A DNA stretch of 64,000 nucleotides from positions 248,001 to 312,000 of the forward strand of contig NZ_CP150661.1 in NCBI RefSeq assembly GCF_038024105.1, read 5' to 3'. The notes under the pieces are model-generated. The model did not search any database and had not been told where the DNA came from. It was given only the letters and a program-made list of their open reading frames with translations. The position numbers and the translations under genes were made by a program. Shown here piece by piece: positions 46,601 to 53,446 of the stretch; the stretch's first letter is position 1; every line of letters begins with the position of its first letter. Origin of the DNA: Polaribacter butkevichii (GTDB lineage Bacteria; Bacteroidota; Bacteroidia; Flavobacteriales; Flavobacteriaceae).

Positions 46601-46743
46601 TAACAATAACTAATTATTCTGGTTTAGATCCAGAAGTGGATTCTTTTGATTCGTTTAGAGGTCAAGGTGGTTTATTTGGTCTTGATTTTGGTACCTATCC
46701 AACTACTCGTTTGATAAGTTTTGGAATAAATGCACAATTTTAA
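43684..46743 (+). CDS. SusC-type TonB-dependent outer-membrane transporter (second pair)
   Basis: A 1019-aa SusC/RagA protein. The signal ends after LLSFGQ (~residue 29). The regulatory-like domain (SIRGTITGVDGSPLPDATVLEKGTTNGVQSDIEG), SusC signature LDEVVIIGYGSQNKSKITGSVGFV, plug domain (IRIRGNNSINGDNNPLWVVDGVPVSG, IYGARGANGVVIVNTK) and barrel ending in RLISFGINAQF are complete. It is clearly diverged from the 18538 transporter, so it probably imports another oligomer. It sits inside the duplicated sulfatase module, 15 bp before its SusD. Confidence 0.96.
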   Translation: MNDQQLTKKPNLKFLFLFCFFASLLSFGQKSIRGTITGVDGSPLPDATVLEKGTTNGVQSDIEGKFSLDIANGNATLVISYLGYLSKELAVNNQTNITIVLEEDASELDEVVIIGYGSQNKSKITGSVGFVDSAELDDAIFTDVSQVLQGRTSGVNIINGTGEPGSPARIRIRGNNSINGDNNPLWVVDGVPVSGIPSFSPRDIASFEVLKDAAATSIYGARGANGVVIVNTKRGKKGETQINASSTIGFSEPLARFNVLNGQTYAAYRNEAAANGGGAIPFANPSDFAGQGVDWQDLVSQTGIRKEFDVSMSGGAEKMNFFTAVNYINEKGIFKNNDYERANLRANIDFKALNGLLDVKLSNALTHTVRKGGSFSEGGELSKNQGGIFSAAASEPLVPIDFTGNASNGLLFQNPYLYFTESQRRRAETRILSSIQSTIDIAEGLTFTNNSSVDFFNSSNGLFTPAQLGGEAFLVNGRIRTSSAEQFNFVISNYLKYSKIFSEKHDFNILVGQEYNGFNTRSVSTISENLSTNLFGLDNVGVAGSQLASSNRVEANLQSFFGRLDYSFSDRYLLNATYRADGSSRFSENNKWGFFPSFGGAWLVSNEEFLDDSKISNLKFRVSWGQVGSQAIEPYQSLNQFQSNNVFSTIGNTSSIGIQPANTAGNSELKWETTTTFDIGFDLGLFNNALEFNVSYYNKKTQDLLQLVGLPAQDGFRNILVNLGEVENKGLEIGIFADILRNKEFNWSSSLNLSMNRSKVLDIGTAPRLFPADGQAFTNVFVNTNVYEVGQPIGAFYGWKADGLIQESDFDTSGNPTFSPFNGGETLGGNKYVDVTKDGVLNIDDRVVIGDPNPDAIIGWNNDLSYKDFSLNLFFQASIGNDIANASRYILSTNSANTLQEYYDNRWTPSNPTNNPRYPRPGINNPDTFNSSIIEDGSYLRLKNVTLKYNISLPERWKTLSALEVSLTGTNLLTITNYSGLDPEVDSFDSFRGQGGLFGLDFGTYPTTRLISFGINAQF

Positions 46744-46758
46744 TTTAAAAAAAAGAAA

Positions 46759-48300
46759 ATGTTATACTTAAATAAAACTAAATTTTTTTCAGTACTAATT
46801 GTACTTTCTATTTTCCTATATTCATGTAACGACTTGAAAGAAGAAGTGTTCTCATTTAATACCCAATCTAATGCAATTGTAGATATAAAAGGTGTTGATC
46901 TGGCAATGAATGGTGTTTACGATGCTTGGATTTCTGCATTAGGTAACAGATTATTTAGATGGTCTATTTGCTCTGGACCAAGCCAGTATACGGTTTGTAG
47001 ATTTGATCCTACTAATAGAGATGCACGTTATGTATCCTACCTTTGGGATCCTTCAGATCGATTTTTTACAACCCGAATTTGGACATTAGCTTATCAAACC
47101 ATACAACGAGCAAATATTGTTATTGATGCAATTCCAAATGCAGATATATCTGAAGCACAGGCCGAAAACAGACTAGCAGAAGCTAGATTTTTAAGAGCAA
47201 ACGAGTATTTTTTTATGGTTAGGTTGTTTGGTGGGGTGCCTTTACATTTAGTACCTACTAGTGAAGTAAATAGCGATTTACTTAATGGTAATTCATTGCC
47301 TAGAAATAGTGCACAAGAAGTATATGATGCTATTATTGCCGATTTAGAATATGCGCAAGATAAGTTACCAGCTACAAGACCAACAAATGAAAATGGACGT
47401 CCAACCTCTGGAGCCGTAAAAAGTTTATTAGGTGAGGTATATCTTCAAATGGCAGGTTTAAAACAGTCTAATCCTAGTTTAGGAATAACTGGAGGTAGCT
47501 ACCAAATGGCTATAGATAAATTATTAGAAGTGGTAAACTCTAATGTTTATGATTTACAACCAACTTACAAAGATGTATTTGATACTAATAATGAATTTAA
47601 TAATGAAATTATATGGGCTCAACCAAATATAATTGGTAATACATTTGCAGGAAATCTAATACCATGGGCTCTACGACCACCTAATACACCAGGTGCTGGT
47701 TCTGCTGGGGTAGGTGCTTTTAATGAATGGGCACTTTCATTAGAGTTTTACGAATCATTTGAACCTACTGACCCAAGGAGAGATGTTACCATGGCTTATA
47801 GTTATGAAGCATTTAATGGAGAAACGATTACATTTAATCAACCTCCATTTCCTGTTTTTGAAAACGGAATTACTACTTATGATGAAACTACAGGATTAGG
47901 TTTTAATAAGTGGTTTGAAGGTGGCGGTAACGGAACAAATTCAAATGAAAATGATGAAGTTTTTATTCGTTATGCAGATGTGTTGCTTATGCTAGCAGAG
48001 GCTTACGTGGGGGCAGGGAACTCTACTCAAGCTTTGCCACATATTAATAAAGTTAGAAACAGAGTTGGTCTAGCCTCATTGGGCAGTGTAACCTTAGAAA
48101 ACATTAAGCAAGAACGAGCATGGGAACTAGCAGGAGAATATCAAGAATATTTTGATTTACAGCGCTGGGGTGATGTTGAAAAGGCTATGCAAGAAGGACC
48201 AGATGTTGTTGCAGATTATGCAGAAAGGTATGAAACCATGCCATTGCCGTCTGATGCCCTACAAGGTAATGGAAATCTTGTACAAAATGCTGGATGGTAA
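46759..48300 (+). CDS. SusD-type surface glycan-binding lipoprotein (second pair)
   Basis: A 513-aa SusD/RagB lipoprotein with lipobox LYSC (Cys23) followed by NDLKEEVF. Helical SusD core: GVDLAMNGVYDAWISALGN, AEARFLRANEYFFMVRLFGGVPLHL, TSGAVKSLLGEVYLQMAGLKQ, then the conserved end VFIRYADVLLMLAEAYVGAGN, INKVRNRVGL and KQERAWELAGEYQEYFDLQRWGD. It would bind glycan on the surface for the SusC encoded upstream. A strong terminator follows 60 bp after the stop. Confidence 0.95.
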   Translation: MLYLNKTKFFSVLIVLSIFLYSCNDLKEEVFSFNTQSNAIVDIKGVDLAMNGVYDAWISALGNRLFRWSICSGPSQYTVCRFDPTNRDARYVSYLWDPSDRFFTTRIWTLAYQTIQRANIVIDAIPNADISEAQAENRLAEARFLRANEYFFMVRLFGGVPLHLVPTSEVNSDLLNGNSLPRNSAQEVYDAIIADLEYAQDKLPATRPTNENGRPTSGAVKSLLGEVYLQMAGLKQSNPSLGITGGSYQMAIDKLLEVVNSNVYDLQPTYKDVFDTNNEFNNEIIWAQPNIIGNTFAGNLIPWALRPPNTPGAGSAGVGAFNEWALSLEFYESFEPTDPRRDVTMAYSYEAFNGETITFNQPPFPVFENGITTYDETTGLGFNKWFEGGGNGTNSNENDEVFIRYADVLLMLAEAYVGAGNSTQALPHINKVRNRVGLASLGSVTLENIKQERAWELAGEYQEYFDLQRWGDVEKAMQEGPDVVADYAERYETMPLPSDALQGNGNLVQNAGW

Positions 48301-48360
48301 TTATAAATTAGATAATCTTAATAGATTCTAAACAATAGGGTTTATTTAGTCTTTATAAGA

Positions 48361-48410
48361 AAACAGAGATAGGTTCAATCAAATATGGTATTGAATTTAT
48401 CTCTGTTTTT
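48361..48410 (+). terminator. Intrinsic terminator after the second SusD
   Basis: Arms AAACAGAGATA and TATCTCTGTTT with an additional inner pairing TTCAAT/ATTGAA, followed by a T run. It separates the SusC/SusD pair from the decayed sulfatase. Confidence 0.9.
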
Positions 48411-48549
48411 GTATTTATACGATATAAAAAAAGACATAAACTTATGAATGATTAAAAAAACAAACTTTAAAAAATGCAAAATCATAAGTACCGATACGTT
48501 TAACCTTTTTTTATAACTCTTAATGCATCATCAATTTTTTACGATACAA

Positions 48550-48793
48550 ATTTGGTAGCACAGGGAAAATTGAATATTTTTTTCTATTATAGAAGACACT
48601 CCACATCAGTTTATTGGTTGTTATGGAAATTAACAAGCCTAGCATGAGCAATTGACAAACAAGTAAATGAAGGGGTAAGGTTTTGTAAACCTTTTTAAAG
48701 GTTTTCGATATGGATGGACGTGATTATAAAGTAAGAGCAGCTTGTTATGTTTTTATGAGAATGCAAAATATAGAGGCAGAAAAAAGTAAGTAG
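48550..48793 (+). pseudogene. Broken copy of sulfatase A with large internal deletion
   Basis: The first ~130 bp match the start of the 40888 sulfatase (signal-peptide end NLVAQ, IEDTPHQFIGCYGN, KEGVRF) and the last ~90 bp match its C-terminal end (DMDGRDYKVRAACYVFMRMQNI). About 1.6 kb between them, including the catalytic Cys and most of the domain, is missing, and the frame is broken by stops such as the TAA after the GCYGN codons. It is followed by the same non-coding DNA that follows the intact copy. Confidence 0.88.
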
Positions 48794-49050
48794 TTTTATC
48801 AGAAGTTCTTAAAAATATCATTTTGTATAATAAACATATCAGAATGTATATAGTAAAACGAAATACTATTCTTTAATTTTGGGTGTTACACATTTTAGAA
48901 GTCAATATCTCTTTTTCTAAAACTTTCAGAATTAAAAAGTTAACAAATAAATTGTTAAAAACATCTTATAAAATTTATAGTAACAAAAATTAAAGTTGAT
49001 AAAAATGAATACAAATAAGGTACTAGGTGTTTTTTTTATAGTAGCCATAG
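48701..49050 (+). repeat. Duplicated sulfatase A-B junction, right copy
   Basis: Matches 42685-43040 over the end of sulfatase A, the intergenic stretch and the start of sulfatase B. Here the following sulfatase B is intact, while the preceding A is broken. Confidence 0.85.
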
Positions 49051-50504
49051 CGTTATCAAGTTGTGCTAATATCAAGAAAAATAAAAATACAAAAACTGTA
49101 ATAGAATCTAAGAAGAAGCCTAATATCGTTTATATTTTAACCGATCAATGGAGAGGTTCGGCTTTAGGGTATGCTGGAGACGCTAATGTTAAAACACCAA
49201 ATTTAGATAGTTTTTCTAAAGAAGCAGTTAATTTTACAAACGCAGTTTCGGTAACACCGGTTTGTACACCGCATAGAGCCGCATTACTTACAGGTAAATA
49301 CCCAACTTCTACAGGTATGTTTATAAACGATTTGTATTTGCCAGAAGAGGAATTATGTATGGCCGAAATTTTTAAAACAGAAGGCTATTCTACTGCTTAT
49401 TGGGGTAAATGGCATTTAGATGGTCATGGACGATCTAATTACATCCCAAAAGAAAGACGTCAGGGTTTTGACTATTGGAAAGCCTTAGAATGTTCTCACG
49501 ATTATAATAAAATGCCTTATTATGATAATGAAGATACAAACATTAAATATTGGGACGAATATTCGCCTTTTGCTATTACCAAAGATGCTAATAAATATTT
49601 GAGTGAACACGCAAATGATGAAAATCCATTTTTAATGTTTATTTCTATTTCTACACCTCATTTTCCGCATTATAGCGCTCCTCAGAAGTATAAAGACATG
49701 TACCCAACGGAAGCGTTAAAAATCAACCCAAATGTACCTAAAAATTTAGAAGAAAAAACACGTAAAGAATTACAAGGCTACTATGCACATTGCACAGCAA
49801 CAGATGAAGCTATTGGTAGTGTTTTAGCAAAAATTAAAGCATTAAATTTATCAGAGAATACTATTATAGTGTTTTCTGCAGATCACGGAGAAATGATGGG
49901 TGGTCACGGAGAAGTGCCTTTTACAAAACAATTAGCTTGGGATGAATCTACTAGAGTTCCGTTTTTAATAAGCTACCCAGGTATTCATCAAAATAAAGGA
50001 GCTGTAGTAAATGCTCCCATAAATACACCAGATATTTTACCTTCTTTGTTGGGTTTAACAAATAGTAAAGTACCAAATAGTATAGAGGGCGAAGACATCT
50101 CTCAGTTAATAAAAAATCCAGATCCTAATGCAGACCGTGTTGCTTTGATAATGGGAGTGAGTCCTTTTTCTAGCAGTTATAAAAATCCTTCTTACAGAGC
50201 TATTAGAACCAAGCAATATAGTTATACACGTAGTCCGCAAGGTGCAACTCAACTTTTTGACAACGTTAAAGATCCGTATCAAATGAATAATTTATTGGAT
50301 AAACCAGAGTTTGAAACACTACAAAAAGACTTAGACGCTAAACTTAAAAAAGCATTAAAAGCTGTGGGTGATGATTTTAAACCCAAAGAATTTTATCTAA
50401 AAAAATGGAATTATGTATTGGATAAAAACAGAAAGTCTATAGATTATTGGAGTTGGGAAAAAGGAAACGGAGTTGTACAATCACCAAAAGCGGTTTCTAA
50501 TTAA
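49005..50504 (+). CDS. S1-family sulfatase, lipoprotein ('sulfatase B', paralogue of 1875-3368)
   Basis: A 499-aa sulfatase. ATG 49005 gives MNTNKVLGVFFIVAIALSSC with lipobox Cys20, matching its paralogue; an in-frame TTG 9 bp upstream is not preferred. The formylglycine precursor is Cys87 in C-T-P-H-R. TDQWRGSALGYAG, WGKWHLDGHGRSNYIPKERRQGFDYWKALECSHDY and FSADHGEMMGGHGE are near-identical to the sulfatase at 1875-3368, so both likely share a substrate, perhaps differing in expression. A decayed third copy lies at 43003-43302. It is 9 bp upstream of the GH78 at 50514, an arrangement for co-transcription. Confidence 0.93.
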   Translation: MNTNKVLGVFFIVAIALSSCANIKKNKNTKTVIESKKKPNIVYILTDQWRGSALGYAGDANVKTPNLDSFSKEAVNFTNAVSVTPVCTPHRAALLTGKYPTSTGMFINDLYLPEEELCMAEIFKTEGYSTAYWGKWHLDGHGRSNYIPKERRQGFDYWKALECSHDYNKMPYYDNEDTNIKYWDEYSPFAITKDANKYLSEHANDENPFLMFISISTPHFPHYSAPQKYKDMYPTEALKINPNVPKNLEEKTRKELQGYYAHCTATDEAIGSVLAKIKALNLSENTIIVFSADHGEMMGGHGEVPFTKQLAWDESTRVPFLISYPGIHQNKGAVVNAPINTPDILPSLLGLTNSKVPNSIEGEDISQLIKNPDPNADRVALIMGVSPFSSSYKNPSYRAIRTKQYSYTRSPQGATQLFDNVKDPYQMNNLLDKPEFETLQKDLDAKLKKALKAVGDDFKPKEFYLKKWNYVLDKNRKSIDYWSWEKGNGVVQSPKAVSN

Positions 50505-50513
50505 TTAAAAAAG

Positions 50514-53264
50514 ATGGATTATAAAATTCGAAATTTTCTAATAATACTTTGTTTAGCTTTTTTGAATGTATGTTGTGCTCAAAAGGTTAAACATATAGAC
50601 GTAAAAGAATTAAGATGTGAATATTTGGTAAATCCTTTAGGGATAGACACTAATAAACCACGTTTAAGTTGGCAAATAATTGACGAAGCGTATGTTAGAG
50701 GTCAAAAGCAAACGGGGTATCATATACTTGTAGCTAGTAACCCAGAACTTTTAACTAAAAACAAAGGCGATTTATGGGATAGTGGTAAAATTAAATCATC
50801 GCAATCTGCTTTGGTCTCTTATGCAGGTAAAACATTAGTTTCAAATCAAGATTGTTATTGGAAAGTTCGTGTTTTTGATAAAGATGGTAAAGCTAGTAAT
50901 TGGAGTAAATTTGCTCGTTTTTCTATAGGATTACTTGCTGATAAAGATTGGACAGCTTCTTGGATTAGACATCCCAATATGGATAAAGTTGCTAAGACTG
51001 CTGATAAAGAAAAAACAACTGAATTAGCAACAGATCACAAAACAAATCTTCCAGTAGAACAACATTTATGGTTTCGAAAAAAGCTAAAATTATCTGCTCC
51101 GGCTAAAAAAGCATTTCTTCATGTGGCTTCATGTGGTTATCACGAGTTGTATGTAAATGGTAAAAAAGCAGATAATCGGTTTTTGGCACCTGCTCAAACG
51201 CGTTTAGACAAACGTATTTTGTATGTTACTTACGATATTAGTGATTTATTGGTGAAAGGCGATAATGTTATAGCATTTTGGACAGGCCCAGGATGGTCTC
51301 GTTACACAACCTTCAATACATTTCAAGCGCTACGTGTTCAACTTAATGGCGAAGATGAAAAAGGAAAGTCGTTTTCTTTAGAAACAGGAAAAGATTGGAG
51401 ATGCCATGCGGCTAACAGTAAAAACCGAGGGGAAATAAAATATAGAGATCACGGTGGTGAAATTGTGGATGCCAAACAATATATACAAGGGTGGAATTTA
51501 GCTGAGTTTGATGATACAAATTGGGATTTAGCAGAAGAAACAACCATTAAAGCAAAGCTTTCTTCTCAAATGATGGAGCCAACACGTATTATTGAAACAA
51601 TTTCTGCTAAAAATATTTCTGGTGAAGAGACTTACTTTGTAGATTTAGGTAAGAATTTTACAGGTTGGGTAGAACTAAAAATAAGAGGACAGCAAGCAGG
51701 TGATGTCATAAAAATTAAAGTGGCCGATGATGATAAAACTGGGCAAGATTTTGGACAACTCAATGAATATATTTGTACAGGAATAGGGGAAGAGGTCTTT
51801 AGAAATCGATTTAATTATATAGCAGGACGATATGTAACTATTGAAGGTTTAAGGAAAAAACCAGAACTTAGTGATGTAAAAGGTTTGGTGCTTGCAACCG
51901 ATATTAAACAGGTTGGGCATTTTACGTCATCAAAAGAATTATTTAATAAAATTTACGAGGCAGATTTATGGACCTATCGTGCAAACACAGTAGAAGGTTT
52001 TACCATGGATTGCCCACATAGAGAACGATTAGGGTATGGAGAAGTGGCCTTCGCAACCTCTTGGGGTATAGCGTTGCCAAATTACCAAAGTGGTGCATTG
52101 TACATGAAACATGTGAGAGATTGGGCAGATGTACAAACAGAAAATGGATGGTTTTATCATACTGCACCACAAATTAACCATCATTTTGGAGGGCCAATGT
52201 GGAGTAGTGCAGGGCTTAATATTGCTTCGGCATATTATCAGGTTTATGGTGATCAGCAAATATTTGAACGCATTTATCCATCAGCAATTAAGTGGTTAGC
52301 GTATTTAAATGAGCATGTAAAAAATGGCGTTCTTGTTAATTATTCAGAAAACAGAGGGAAATTTCTTGGCGATTGGGCTGCACCCAAAAAACGTAAAGAA
52401 TGGGGAGATACACCAGAAGCACAATATTTTAATAACTGTGTGTATGCCATGAACTTGGCAGATGTGGTTCGTATGGCTAAAATACAAGGTAAAGAAAAAG
52501 ACGCTGAGTTTTATCAAAAACGCTTAGATGTATTGAGAAAGGCCATACATCAGCACTTTTTTAATTCTGAAACAAATACCTATTCAAACGGAACTCAGGT
52601 ACAACAAGCTTTTGCTTTAATGACAGGCGTTGCACCTAAAAACCTTCGTGATAAAGTATTTGCTAACATAGAAAAAGAACTTACAGATAATCAGGCTTAT
52701 TTAGATATGGGAAGTTCTGGCTTACCCGTTTTATTTAAGTATATAATTGAAGAATCTGGACGAAGTGATTTGTTTTTTAAAGCACTTTCTAGTAAGGTAC
52801 AACCGAGTTACGGGTACTTTATTGAGCGCGGAGAAAACACTTGGCCAGAGTATTGGAATGTAGATGTACCTAGTCGTATTCATACCTGTTACACTGGTGT
52901 AGCGTCTTGGATGACAAAAAGTCTTGCAGGTATTCGTCCAGATCCTTTGTCTCCTGGTTTTCAATCTTTCATTATTCAACCAATACTAGCAGGCGATTTG
53001 AGTTTTGTAGAAGGAAGTACGACATCCCTTTATGGGAAAATAAGTAGCCGTTGGGAGCGTAATGATAAACAATTAACATTAAATGTAAGTATTCCTCCTA
53101 ATTCTCAGGCTACAGTTTATATACCAACAAATAATTTAAAAAGTATTACCGAAAACGGAAAACCAATGAAAAAAAGTGAAGTAGTAACCTTCCTTCGTTT
53201 TGAAAACGGAAATGCTGTATATAGAGTAGAATCGGGTAAATATAAATTTAAAGCTAGTATCTAA
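50514..53264 (+). CDS. GH78 family protein with modified active-site motif
   Basis: A 916-aa GH78-type protein; the signal MDYKIRNFLIILCLAFLNVCC suggests a lipoprotein. Domains: N-terminal fibronectin-like (LRCEYLVNPLGIDTNKPRLSWQI), beta-sandwich (HVASCGYHELYVNGKKADNRFLAPAQTRLDKR), (alpha/alpha)6 barrel, C-terminal sandwich (TTSLYGKISSRWERND). The motif begins D499-C-P-H-R-E504-R-L-G-Y508, then G-E-V, whereas typical members have G-W-x-G-D: the Trp is Tyr and the last Asp is absent. The second acidic residue is Glu779 (NTWPEYWN). The acid and base candidates remain, so activity is possible but sugar recognition may differ from the other GH78s here. Confidence 0.87.
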   Translation: MDYKIRNFLIILCLAFLNVCCAQKVKHIDVKELRCEYLVNPLGIDTNKPRLSWQIIDEAYVRGQKQTGYHILVASNPELLTKNKGDLWDSGKIKSSQSALVSYAGKTLVSNQDCYWKVRVFDKDGKASNWSKFARFSIGLLADKDWTASWIRHPNMDKVAKTADKEKTTELATDHKTNLPVEQHLWFRKKLKLSAPAKKAFLHVASCGYHELYVNGKKADNRFLAPAQTRLDKRILYVTYDISDLLVKGDNVIAFWTGPGWSRYTTFNTFQALRVQLNGEDEKGKSFSLETGKDWRCHAANSKNRGEIKYRDHGGEIVDAKQYIQGWNLAEFDDTNWDLAEETTIKAKLSSQMMEPTRIIETISAKNISGEETYFVDLGKNFTGWVELKIRGQQAGDVIKIKVADDDKTGQDFGQLNEYICTGIGEEVFRNRFNYIAGRYVTIEGLRKKPELSDVKGLVLATDIKQVGHFTSSKELFNKIYEADLWTYRANTVEGFTMDCPHRERLGYGEVAFATSWGIALPNYQSGALYMKHVRDWADVQTENGWFYHTAPQINHHFGGPMWSSAGLNIASAYYQVYGDQQIFERIYPSAIKWLAYLNEHVKNGVLVNYSENRGKFLGDWAAPKKRKEWGDTPEAQYFNNCVYAMNLADVVRMAKIQGKEKDAEFYQKRLDVLRKAIHQHFFNSETNTYSNGTQVQQAFALMTGVAPKNLRDKVFANIEKELTDNQAYLDMGSSGLPVLFKYIIEESGRSDLFFKALSSKVQPSYGYFIERGENTWPEYWNVDVPSRIHTCYTGVASWMTKSLAGIRPDPLSPGFQSFIIQPILAGDLSFVEGSTTSLYGKISSRWERNDKQLTLNVSIPPNSQATVYIPTNNLKSITENGKPMKKSEVVTFLRFENGNAVYRVESGKYKFKASI

Positions 53265-53337
53265 GCATGTTGATTTTTTATTAATAAGATCAACAAATAA
53301 AATAGTTTTGAATTTTAAAATTCAAAATTATGAGCTT

Positions 53338-53374
53338 CATATATTATTGTTACAACCTATAACAATAATATATG
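53338..53374. repeat. Perfect 14-bp inverted repeat upstream of the propeller gene
   Basis: CATATATTATTGTT (53338-53351) and AACAATAATATATG (53361-53374) around a 9-base spacer. No T run follows, so it does not look like an ordinary terminator. It lies 73 bp upstream of the 53447 start, where an operator or RNA leader structure could be. A smaller pair GTGCTTT/AAAGCAC follows at 53387-53416. Confidence 0.6.
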
Positions 53375-53446
53375 AGTATAGATATTGTGCTTTTTGTGTT
53401 AAAATGAATAAAGCACAAACAATTAACTAATTAAATAACTAAACTT

